A model generated the notes under the pieces. It saw nothing but the letters and a program-made list of their open reading frames with translations, did not search any database and was not told where the DNA came from. Below, in pieces: positions 54,480 through 64,000 of a DNA stretch of 64,000 nt. The translations under genes were made by a program, and so were the position numbers. This DNA is from Litoditis marina (lineage: Eukaryota; Nematoda; Chromadorea; Rhabditida; Rhabditidae): the NCBI GenBank assembly GCA_964036275.1, contig OZ038433.1:4462013-4526012 (forward strand). The letters run 5' to 3'. Numbering within the stretch: the stretch's first letter is position 1; each line of letters starts with the position of its first letter.

Positions 54480-55894
54480 GGCAGAATTTGATATGGGTGA
54501 TCCAAGAGTTCGCGGAACTGATGGAAGGAGTGAAAGAGCCTAAAAATATCGTATATAGGCCTATTTTTCAGGACATCTTGAATGAAGGTTCAAAATCCAA
54601 CGACGCACAAAACTTCATTTGACTCAGAGTAAAACTAGGAACACCTTCTCTCCTTTGTTGAGAGATTGGAAGAACATAGATCTCATAAAACGTCTAACTT
54701 TCGACAAATTCAGTGACATCACACAGTACCCAGGTTACCCAAAATAGCTTTGAAAAAAAACTATTTCGAACTGGCATCGTATTCCCCTCATATGATCTTA
54801 GGGATGCAGAAGAACAACAAAGCTCATTTATACTTTATATTCTTTAGTTAAACAATGCGGTGTCGCGAGACAACGAAATAACGCTATCACCGACGTTCAC
54901 TACCCTTTCGTTTTACAAAAAAAACCGAGGAACGAGTTGACATTTGGAATAGAGAAACAACAACAATAACAACAAGATTGCTTTTGTTGTGTTACACATG
55001 CAGGATCAATGTAACTAACATACCCTATATCGTCATATCGAGACCACTGCGATAAGGATCCAATTCAATCAAGCATACTAGATAAAAGGTTACAAATAAT
55101 ACAAGTATGTTTATAAATTTAGTAGCTTCGCTTATGAAAATTTTAAATTTAAAAATTTAAAATCCGTTTGACTGAAAACACGGAACGACGGGTACCCTTT
55201 ACAATTTTAAGCTACCGTAATCTATGGCGGAAAATAGGAATTTTCAAAAAAATACAACTAAGAAACTAGATATATTTCGATAAAATTCGATAAAAGGGGA
55301 AATAAAGTAAACTAATATTGTTAACTCTCATCGTTCGTGTTATTCGCGGAGAATATCATGAGAACCGAAAGCAGGAAGTCGCAGAAGAGTGCTAAAAGAA
55401 GTTCAGCATGGATTCTGAAACGAATCCGTTTTGAAAGCACGTTTAGAATCGAACTGTAACCATTAACTTGTTCAAAAAAAATTGCTAAAAAAACTAGAAA
55501 ACATGGTTTTGATAGATAATATTGCGCTAACCACTTTTCCATAGGACAGTAGTTTGGTTGGCGTCGCAGAAAGTCTACTCTTAAATAGAACACAGCAGGA
55601 AGTGACATGTACAGTATGCTCTATCCATTCTTCGATTATTTGCGGATTCGCTTGATGAGTTATCTTGCGAACCAAAAGTTACCAAGGAATTATTTTCAGT
55701 ACTGATAAGGAAATAAGAAACTAATTGGAAATTTTCACTAATGTAATGTAAGTTCTTAGTCGTTGCCAATCTTAGAACTCACAGTAGTCGAAACATTTCA
55801 ACTGGAATAACATGTCAATGTACTTCTAAGAACATTTCATTTTTTGAGAAAGTGAAATATAGATAAGAACGGTTAATGATGTATTTAACGTTTT

Positions 55895-56187
55895 ACGTGA
55901 CAAGGCCAATTCTACAACTAACCGGGTTTTTAGGTAACCTAACCCTTTTTTGGTAACCTCTTTTTCAGGTTACCTTGGTAGGTAACCTGAAAGTAACCTG
56001 AAACAACAATCCGGTTACCGCTCAAACTAACGGTAAAAACCACATTTTGCGTTAGAAAAACAGGTAACCGGTTTTTCATTTTAGGTTACCAACCGGTTAC
56101 CTACTGAGGTAACCTGAAAAATAGGTTACCAAAAAAAGGTTAGGTTACCTGAAAACCCGGTTAGATATAGAATTCACCACGTGACAA
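55895..56187. mobile_element. 275-bp palindromic GGTAACC MITE, copy 2, with 9-bp target duplication
   Basis: The element proper is 55904-56178, flanked by perfect direct repeats ACGTGACAA at 55895-55903 and 56179-56187. The sequence is very close to copy 1 throughout. A 9-bp duplication with long terminal inverted repeats fits a Mutator-like non-autonomous element; assignment to that superfamily is inference. Confidence 0.93.
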
Positions 56188-58388
56188 GTATGAGTAGTTA
56201 TCGTAATAGTAAAGTTTCTGTGATGGAAACTACGAAACGCAGCTAGTGAAATGGCAAAATGGGGGGAATAGTGTCCGTTTCACAGGCTGATTCTCACATT
56301 CGCCCTTTTTGTTTGCGTGGGAAATAGGATGCATTGTGCGCAACGGGAACGACCGTGGGAACCTAGCCACCACCGGTCACAGACCTACGAAATAGTACTC
56401 GCAGCAGAGAGACGCAGACACATTTCGCCGTCCAGGCGTAATCCCATATAGCAGTCTGATTGATGTGCGTGTACTATCCCAGACATGGGTTTTTAATGGG
56501 CTTCGACTAATATTAGTATAATTATGGTTTTTAGAAACTCTTCAATTGTAGAGATGAAGTTTGCCTGCGATTACTACATGTACAATTGAACAGCTCTTGG
56601 GCAGATGCATAGGTTACATTTAAAGTAAACGAATGGAAGACGACCACTTTAAAATCCCGGAAACGAATAACATGTGTAGATGAAGTAATCATAGAATCGC
56701 AGTTTTTTGTACACTGTTGTAAAATGAATGCTACAAGTAAATTCGAATTTCAATCGTTGCATTTCGTTGATTTCAGCTTCATCAGGACAAGGTGTACAAG
56801 ATTGGGAAGATATGTTGCGGTCGATGTAGACAAAACGCTATTGATTCGTAATATAAAAATATTTTCTATAAAATCTGTTACCTGCCGAAGCTCATCTGCA
56901 CTAGACGTTGACTCTGGCATTAGATATTTCAACACTTCGTTTGCTATCTGCATTGTAGTTGTTCTGAAAACGATATATCAAATAAACTGTGTTTTATATA
57001 TTCAAATTCACACGATGTTTATAAACTTGAGCAGTAGTTTGTCCTGAAAACACCGCATGAATCTATTCGCGCCCAAAATGCACTGACATCAAACTACAAA
57101 CACGTCCGAACATCTTTAAATGACTGTGGAAGTTTGTTATAATTATCAAGATAAGATCATGAAATAACTTCTAGGGGAAGAAAACAGAATACAAACAGGC
57201 CTTTTCGCGAAAATAACTCCAATCTCACTTGGAAATGTCGATAGCAAACTACAAACTCAACCAAAATCATGAAACGACTATAGTAGTTTGTTATATCAAG
57301 AGCAAGCGGTATACGAACACACTGAGAACGAGAACAGAGACTCCGCGATCACCAAAAGCCAATATTTTTCGAAAATAATAACCTCAAAACTCACTTTAGA
57401 ATAGAATGTTCTGTAGTTGCTTGAATGAAGAGAGAAGTAATTAGATATCAGAATAGAAAACCAGATTTTGCTCAGGCTCTACAACTAACTGTACAACGTG
57501 TGAATAGTGTGCCAAAGGCTCTCTCCCTTTTACCTCATACCCCGCCCCTTGGGATAATTTCATGGGAAACGAGCCCCTCTGAGAAACTAGCGACGGGCGA
57601 TTGTTGACAATACATGACACATGTGAGAACTCACAATGTCACATTGCCACGAACCGGGTGGCAAAACAGAATACGCTCTCATTTTGGAAGTTCCACAGTT
57701 TTCCCACCTTTTGGAAGAAATATAGTTGTCAGCACTCCCACTGAGACTTCCGTATCCGTACTGTGCGAATGATAACACCTTTCAGTAAATACTGGTTCCT
57801 TCCTTCACAACATGTAAGCAAAAAAACATTTTTGGAAATTTTGTTTCTGGTGAGTACGAGTACTATATAGTTGTGGTATTACCGTGTATACCGTTAGGTC
57901 ACGTGAAATATGTTATATCTTCGAGGGCATCACAACTTCGAGGGCATCCCGGCAAATAACCCACAAGAAATGCACAGTAACTGATTTTTTCACTATAGAA
58001 GGCTGAAAAGCAAGTTTGAAAAGTGTATGCTGGCCTACCCCGCTTTGTTTGTTGTTTGATTAACCATTCAACTTCAAACACTGCTGCTGCGAACAACACA
58101 ATTCATAAATTTCCCCCCACCTCTGAGGACCTATTCCATTAATGCATGTATAATCTTCACTGAAAGTCATACGGTATGAACCACGAGAGTACTTGATTGA
58201 AGAAAATGAAAATTTACTAGTGAGAGCCGGCCCACGTAGGGTTAGTTACAACTGTACTACTGTAGCATTACTAATACAGTATGTTCTATACATGTATAAC
58301 TCATAACAGGTAGATCTTGAAACGTGGATTCCGGCATCTAAACGTTTTAGAGAACTTTCAGACATCGGAAGTTCATTGTCTACCCTAG

Positions 58389-58414
58389 GTTTGTAGTAAT
58401 GAATTACTACAAAC
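58389..58414. repeat. Perfect 12-bp hairpin
   Basis: GTTTGTAGTAAT, GA, ATTACTACAAAC. The GTTTGTAGT/ACTACAAAC word recurs at about 2209, 3870, 41773, 57091, 57246 and 59778, so this may be a relic of a dispersed repeat. Confidence 0.7.
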
Positions 58415-59444
58415 TATCCGAACGAAGGGAACTTTTACAGCTGATCTCCCACCTTCTCGCCATATAGTTCTTGTGAGATCTAGCAGGGTTCGAGAAGATT
58501 ACTACAGCGCCGAGAGGATGTATGTGGGCAGTAGTCTTTTTTTCGCGTAATTCTGCTGTGTTCCTAAACTCAAAATCTATTTGAACTGGAAAAGCGATGT
58601 AAAAAGCGTGGTATGTGGGAGACTTGAGTACCTCCGTCTTAGTACATGCAACCGTTGTCTGAGATGGAGGAACTATAATGAATCAGAGGAACAGAGTATG
58701 AGAACGTCCCTAAATCATCTGGTCATACACTCAGATAAGAGAGTACTTGCATCTTTGGGGGAGAGTCAGTATTCCATCCACAGTCACTGATCGCAGTGTT
58801 CTTCTCGTGAGGCACTCCGCAACCCCCTGCGAGTTCAAAATCATCGACAAGCGATCCCAGTAATCACTGGAATTTCAGGAAACCCACCGAGGCTTGGTCA
58901 TTTATGTTCTCCAGATGGTATCATGAGACTCTCAGTACGTTTCAGTTGTTCGGTTCACTACACATTCAATTCAAATTTCACAACGGAAGAATTGGAAGAA
59001 TGACAGAGTATGATTCTTCTTTTTTCCTATTCACTCACAATTTGTCCACCTTTGCTATTACGATATGTCGAAAACGCATAGTAGACGTCATTTTTATCAC
59101 GTGAACAGAATGCCCTACACAAAGACGAATGGAGGGGTATAGCTTTGAAGTACAATGTTTCCGATATTTACTTTTTATCATTCGGTTAACTGGTACGGCG
59201 TTTTAAATTGTCTGTAAGTTCGTTCGAGATATGAAAAGGGGAAAAGATGAGAGTTTCTTGGAAACAGAAACAGTGAAGATGTAATTAAATTAGCGTCTGG
59301 TCTAGGCGCCTGCCTGCTGACGAATGCGTGAGCAACTCGGAATTAGAAACATATCGAGATTATTCAAACATTCGTGTAATATTCGATAAATTAGGCTCCA
59401 TTTTTCGAATTCAATATGAGATGGTAAACACAATGTGGGTGAAT

Positions 59445-59661
59445 TTCTTCCCAAATCAAACTAGAACCGATTCTTTCCCAAACAGGTCGTTCTTTCCAGA
59501 GCCGAACCAATTTTGGTCAATCAGTTGTGGAAGCGAACCAATTCAAGTACCTAATGCTAAGGTTGGTCGACAACGCAATGTATATTTTTGGTTCGGTTTC
59601 TTGTCCAACACAAGCCTACCCAAGGCTATGGAAGAATCGGTTCGATTTTGGTTTGGGAAGA
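59445..59661. repeat. Imperfect foldback element
   Basis: Outer arms at about 59445-59480 (TTCCCAAATCAAACTAGAAC) and 59630-59661 (reverse complement, with a few mismatches) enclose inner arms around 59500-59516 (GCCGAACCAA) and 59587-59597 (TTGGTTCGGT). Long ORFs on both strands here are shadows of this symmetry. Confidence 0.65.
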
Positions 59662-60835
59662 GTCGATTCAAGAAGAGATTGACCAGAGTATGGGTATATT
59701 TCTGATGAGCGAATGAGAGTTGTAGTTTGCTGAGCTGACACAGCAGAGATTGCAAATTACGACCGAGAAGCATGGATACTAAACTACAAACTACGATCAC
59801 AGCTGACCAGGCGAAAATGTACCATTTTTGATTAGTTTTTTTTACCAGATTCGTTTTTGTTAACATTTGTTATAGCTATTTTTACTGCATTGCGCAATGC
59901 TTTGTACATTTCGATTCTCCACCGACAAGTTCGTGAGAAGTTTGCAATATTCTAGCGACATCAGTTCAGAGACAGAAGCGACATATACCTTATTCAACAG
60001 CCAACAACTTTCGATTGAGACAAACATGAAATCGTCCTCTCGTGGTTTCTTTTGCATACTTCACACTTGCGAAATGCTGTGCTCACACCTTTTTTTTTGG
60101 CATCGTCAACCTAATTCGTCGTGTACGTTTGAGCGCGTACTGTATACAGCAGTTTGCAGTGTGTATAAATCACATTGTGGATAAATGTCTTTTCGGTCAC
60201 CTATTTTGCCTTGTCAAGTGATTTCGCAGAAAACCCGCGTTTTCAGGTTTTTAGGGTAGCGTGTGTGAGCAAAATATCAGATTGGGACTATTAGAGTATT
60301 TCCCTGTTTTGTTGATTTAAAATCCCGCACTTTGCGGCTGATGTTTGAACCAAATAAAAACCCATATATGATGTCATAAGAGTAGGTCGCTATTTCACGC
60401 TCATTTGGGCTCTTATTGTGAACTTGAAGATTCCTGTGATTTTCACAATTGAAGAGTATTGTAATACGCCAACATAACCCTGTCAACGTGAAGAATTCAC
60501 TTCAAACTAGTATCATAATTCTTCACAGTTTACTGTAGTAGTTCACCTAAGAATGACAACACCTATCGACGCGCCGATGTGGCACAGGGAAAAATGGGCG
60601 TGTCTAGTTCGTTGCGGGAGTTTTAGCGGCGTCATTTGAATTCATAATTTAAAATTAAATTAATGCAAATTTTTATAATTAACGATTTGTTGTTTTAGTT
60701 AGTTAATTTTATTTCATTCAATTTGTGAACCTATAACTAACCCATAGTCATAATAAACCTTTTCACCGTTGTTATGCCGTTTTCTATACGTCTAGACGGT
60801 GTCCTATCGCCATTATTATCCTTTCTATTCTATTC

Positions 60836-61205
60836 TTCAGGGTGAATAGGAAAGGGGACGAGGGTGAAAGGGGACGAGGGTGAAAGGGGACGGGGGATGT
60901 GGCAAAGGGGACGAGGGCTGAGGCAAAGGGGACGAGGGGGTGGACTGATAATTAGAGCGAAATCTAGTCAAATTTAGTTTTCGATTACTCCATAATACTT
61001 TCCTTGTTCTGTATCTTCATTATTGATTCATCTTTTCCCCTTTCTACGATACCTAAGAGTGTTTTTTTGCCTTATCCCTCGTCCCCTTTGCCTCAGCCCT
61101 CGTCCCCTTTGCCATACCCCCCGTCCCCTTTCACCCTCGTCCCCCCCCCCCCCCCCCCTCGCCCCTCACCCTCGTCCCCTTTCACCTCGTCCCTTTCTTT
61201 GGCCA
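60836..61205. repeat. Large inverted repeat of a GGGGACGAGGG minisatellite
   Basis: Left arm 60836-60945 holds five AAAGGGGACGAGGG-type units. Right arm 61070-61205 holds the same units in reverse complement and in mirrored order, including the CTGAGGC and ATGTGGC/TATGGC variants. So it is a true inverted duplication with a spacer of about 125 bp. The right arm contains 18 consecutive C at 61141-61158. Confidence 0.88.
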
Positions 61206-61302
61206 TTCTTCAGAACATCACCACCGCATTTCTTGTTAACTCATTGTATGTATTATGACCTATTATTGTTTAGCGGCTGCGGCCTAGTTGGATATTGTAT
61301 CG

Positions 61303-61432
61303 ATGTCGAAGAGTTTCAACCACAATGATCTGGTGAAGCTGTTTGGCAAGCCCGGCAGCTCCACGTCTTCTCGAACATCCAGCTCCGCTGTCAAAGTTCT
61401 TCCCGTAGAGGAGTCAAAGGAAAATAAACAAG
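61303..61432 (+). CDS. coiled-coil gene, exon 1
   Basis: ATG at 61303 (tatcgATGtc), 43 codons and one base, donor GTTGGC. Ser/Lys-rich. A possible splice acceptor (attgtttag, ending 61273) lies 30 bp upstream and could take a spliced leader. Confidence 0.75.
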
Positions 61433-63830
61433 GTTGGCTAGTTGTCTATCTGTTCATTTATCCACATTAAAGAGTGTGTTACTCGCTTATCAGAGAACGA
61501 GGGAAAATGGATAGGGATGAAATAGGCCATATTTTGAATGGTTTGTGGTTTCGTCAACATATGTTACAGTTATTTACAGTCGAGTTACAGCATGTCACTT
61601 CTTTGGTTTACTCTCTCTTCCTGTCCATCTTATTGCCTTTCTAATATGATATGTCTTCATGTCCATCGACATATCTGTACTTATACACTAGTAAGGTCAG
61701 AAAGGTATGACTACACTACGAGAACGAACCCGTTTTCGTCTATAAATTAGTAAAAATTCATCATTGTCCGTCAAGTTAGGTCGATTTTCGCAACAAAAAA
61801 AAAGAGAGCCTCTGAGTAAAGTTTATCTGGCTATTCAGACAACTTTATTGGAGTATGTTCGTTCTCCTGTTCTCCATTTCATCATCGAATTATATTTCCA
61901 GATTGTTGGTTAATTTTAAATTTATTCATTCTCAGACTCAACATGCAATGTAGTTGATCGTGATGGTTATCGGAGGTCGAATCAATCGCTGGTCGTCAGG
62001 AATAACATGCTGAAGGTATGTATTTTTCCCTTTTTTTCCAACAAAACAAAATGCGTGTTTTCATGAATATTTATCAAATGTTGACAGTTTAGTTGGTCTT
62101 TTTCAAATTCATGTGAATATTTGATCACCGTTAGCCGTTACCCTAGTATTACTTATGTTTTATAATAAAATTCCGGGATTCCGGCGAACTTCCTAGTTTT
62201 CCCCTTCCGGCTTGTTTCACCTCTGACATGAAATTAAGATGGGCTCCCAAGTTCCGCCAGTGACCATATAAAGATTGTACACAAATAACATTCTGCCAAC
62301 AGCCCAACTTTGTTTTCATTGAAATGGTTTTCTTTTGAAGCTGGAAATAGCCACAGCTCAAAGAAAAGTCGGCGATCTCCAGGACGAAAACGAGAGGCTT
62401 CGAAGAAAGATTCAAGTGCTCGAAAATGGAGTGGACAATGAGAAGGTGGAGCTGTTGGTCGCTGAACGATTCCAGGTATGTTCTATGCTCTCGTTCTCGA
62501 GCGCACTCGATGAATCGTCACGAAGTACAGAAAACGATGTTTCGGGCTGTTTTGGTATTTTCGATCCGAATTTTTAAGATTTAACGTATTCCAAAACCAA
62601 TTGAAATCATGTTCTTGTTCGATAGGCACATCCTATCTCCTTATGCAGGGATGGGTGTGTGTAACTCTTCTTTTGTCTTACTCTACTCGTACTCTCCGTA
62701 TAGTATATAGTTGCTCACGCATACACCGCCAAGAGTCCCTTATTCCTTCAAAATTCTCGCGACCCCTGCGTGCTTTCTCGTGTCGCGACCCCCCAAAACG
62801 GCGATATTCAACTCTTTTCCGAAAGATTATAGGTGATTTTGTATGAAATTCGTTAGTTAACAGCTCGCGACCCTACTTTTTACAAGGATTTGTTCGCGAC
62901 TCCCCCTTTTATGAGGGACCTTGGCGGTGTGTGTGCTCACGATTATGAATTATCGAAACTATGGCTTAGAATCATACGTAAAATACCCCCTTATTTTGAT
63001 ATTGATTGATGCTCACTTTTGCCCGAATTTGACCGGGGCATGCTCACTTTTTGGGGAATGTTACAGATTGTCGGTAAAATTAATGAAAAATCGTGTTTTC
63101 CATTGACATATGCTTACTTTTTGGGGATGCTCATGCTCACTTTTACCGACTTGATGTGAACCTTTTTTACGTATGCTTAGAATTAGGATCCGGGTATATT
63201 TAGTTATCTCCTCTCCAAGCTAAACTGTCACTCGACGGTCGATGCCGTGAAACCGCAGGTGGTACCCTATATATTTGTTTTCCAGAAGAAACTCGCCCAA
63301 TTCAACAGCATTTCGGAACGTACCGTGCAGTATTTGGCCAAATCAGCCGATGACTTTCGATCGCTGTTCGGGGACATGTCTGCCAAGTTCGTTTCTTCCT
63401 CTGTTTTTCATAGAATCTGTACGCGAACGATATTATCGGATAGAAAGTAAGAGTATTTTTGTTAATCAGCTTTTGGCAGGCTGACTGTTAAGCTTGGTTT
63501 CTTGTTTCTTGTCTAAATGATTAGTTGCTCAGTTCTCCAGTTAAATTGTTTGAATCGGCAGCCCATCTTCTTTGCCCCAAACTGAAAATTGAAATGTCTC
63601 TAGTTTGATGCAAAATCATAAGTTTTGATCTATTCGTCGAAAAACTGTCCCCATCCTTGTAGAAGAGTCCCTTCTTGGTGTTCGATAATTTATTTGGTTA
63701 ATTTTTTTTGTATTCATTTACTCTTTCCCGTTCAGCATACCAAGTGTTCCCATTCTGTGTCCTGATGCTCCAAAACAGGCCGTTAGACCCAACAGTCTCT
63801 CTACCGCAGGACAGCCAACGTTGGACAAAG
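61303..63830 (+). CDS. Coiled-coil protein, 5' part only (possible shugoshin)
   Basis: CDS joins 61303-61432, 61936-62015, 62341-62475, 63286-63386 and 63736-63830, 180 codons and one base, then leaves the window at donor GTTCGG. The sequence has a short N-terminus (MSKSFNHNDLVKLFGKPGSS), a long heptad-rich coiled coil (NNMLKLEIATAQRKVGDLQD, ENERLRRKIQVLE, AERFQKKLAQFNSISE, YLAKSADDFRSLF), and a Pro/Ser-rich segment after it. An N-terminal coil with an NN-x-LKL start and EN-x-RLRR is typical of shugoshin, the protector of centromeric cohesion that recruits PP2A, but other coiled-coil proteins could look alike. No catalytic domain is visible. The exon structure is firm; the name is a guess, so the symbol is left empty. 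Confidence 0.8.
61936..62015 (+). CDS. coiled-coil gene, exon 2
   Basis: Acceptor ttattcattctcag; donor GTATGT. Encodes DSTCNVVDRDGYRRSNQSLV and VRNNMLK, the start of the coil. Phase 1 in, phase 0 out. Confidence 0.85.
62341..62475 (+). CDS. coiled-coil gene, exon 3
   Basis: Acceptor ggttttcttttgaag; donor GTATGT. 45 codons, LEIATAQRKVGDLQDENERL onward to LLVAERFQ, with Leu/Ile at heptad spacing. Phase 0. Confidence 0.9.
62712..62941. mobile_element. hAT-like MITE with 8-bp target duplication
   Basis: Direct repeats TGCTCACG at 62712-62719 and 62934-62941 flank a 214-bp element whose ends pair as CATACACCGCCAAG and CTTGGCGGTGTGTG. Repeated TCGCGACCCC-like subterminal motifs occur inside. 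8-bp duplication with CA..TG ends fits the hAT superfamily. Lies in an intron of the coiled-coil gene. Confidence 0.88.
63286..63386 (+). CDS. coiled-coil gene, exon 4
   Basis: Acceptor tatatttgttttccag; donor GTTCGT. Encodes KKLAQFNSISERTVQYLAKS and ADDFRSLFGDMSA. Phase 2 out. Confidence 0.88.
63736..63830 (+). CDS. coiled-coil gene, exon 5 (last in window)
   Basis: Acceptor ttactctttcccgttcag; donor GTTCGG. Encodes IPSVPILCPDAPKQAVRPNS and LSTAGQPTLDK. The remaining 170 bases of the window show no further exon. Confidence 0.78.
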
Positions 63831-64000
63831 GTTCGGTTCATTTACCTCAATATTCATTTTTATGCAATCAAACTTCCACCCTCACGCTCACGGCCTCATG
63901 CCATGACAACTATCATTAAGTTTTGGAAGACTTTCAAGTAGAATAAAGAAACGTTATTTCATTTATAATGATGTTAACATAGTTTTCGTTTAATACCTAT

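Larger units (their letters stand above)
54540..60835. other. Gene-poor region upstream of lag-1
   Basis: Between lag-1 (leftward) and the coiled-coil gene (rightward). Holds MITE copy 2, the 58389 hairpin and the 59445 foldback. A phase-compatible but unproven minus-strand exon is at 57760-57635. Otherwise AT-rich with no gene I can support. Confidence 0.5.

Noticed and set aside
55321..55608. 95-codon minus-strand hydrophobic frame
   Set aside because: AT-rich, no homologous wording I know, no good splice context linking it to lag-1.
59328..59866. Overlapping 125- and 107-codon open frames on opposite strands
   Set aside because: Explained by the foldback repeat at 59445-59661.

Overview
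This is animal nuclear DNA. Its genes are split into many small exons (about 60-330 bp) by GT-AG introns that run from under 100 bp to nearly 9 kb. There are no operons of intact ORFs. I read two genes almost completely by joining exons whose phases agree. Both look nematode: the CSL protein carries the NTDCKYL and [14 protein letters not shown] wording that I recall from Caenorhabditis LAG-1, and the bHLH-Zip protein matches HLH-30. The introns are far larger than in C. elegans, so this is another, less compact nematode. I do not name the species.

Layout. (1) 1-4402: no convincing gene; one strong foldback element at about 3029-3143. (2) 4403-35799, + strand: an HLH-30/TFEB/MITF transcription factor, 17 coding exons in frame throughout, 721 codons. 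The N-terminal third is spread over about 24 kb of introns rich in poly-G runs. The acidic [10 protein letters not shown] segment, the basic-HLH-zipper and the C-terminal tail are packed into 28.6-35.8 kb. (3) 35800-38228: shared 3' region of two convergent genes. (4) 54539-38229, - strand: the CSL/Su(H)/RBPJ orthologue LAG-1. The 14 exons from 45711 down encode the conserved core. At least two alternative 5' routes (an exon with ATG at 46988, or four exons starting near 54539) splice in the same phase into the exon at 45711. A possible third route at 48927 uses a GC donor. (5) 54540-61302: gene-poor, with several foldback repeats. (6) 61303-63830, + strand: the first five exons of a coiled-coil protein that runs out of the window, possibly shugoshin-like.

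The mobile DNA is all short and non-autonomous: two copies of a 275-bp palindromic GGTAACC element (one with a perfect 9-bp target duplication), two copies of a TTAA-flanked element, a hAT-like element with an 8-bp target duplication plus a truncated relative, and diverged foldbacks. The most striking arrangement is a 151-bp lag-1 exon at 51739-51889 boxed in by two unrelated MITEs only 12 and 20 bp away. Other points worth a second look are a tandem splice acceptor that adds or removes four residues in the HLH loop of HLH-30, a cluster of ACGTGA/E-box sites just inside an hlh-30 intron, many long G/C homopolymers, and a high share of 5' splice sites with a pyrimidine at +3.

Functionally, HLH-30/TFEB proteins drive lysosome, autophagy and starvation genes, and LAG-1/CSL is the DNA-binding endpoint of Notch signalling. 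I see no direct link between them beyond neighbouring, convergent positions. All exon models are unaided readings and have not been checked against transcripts.
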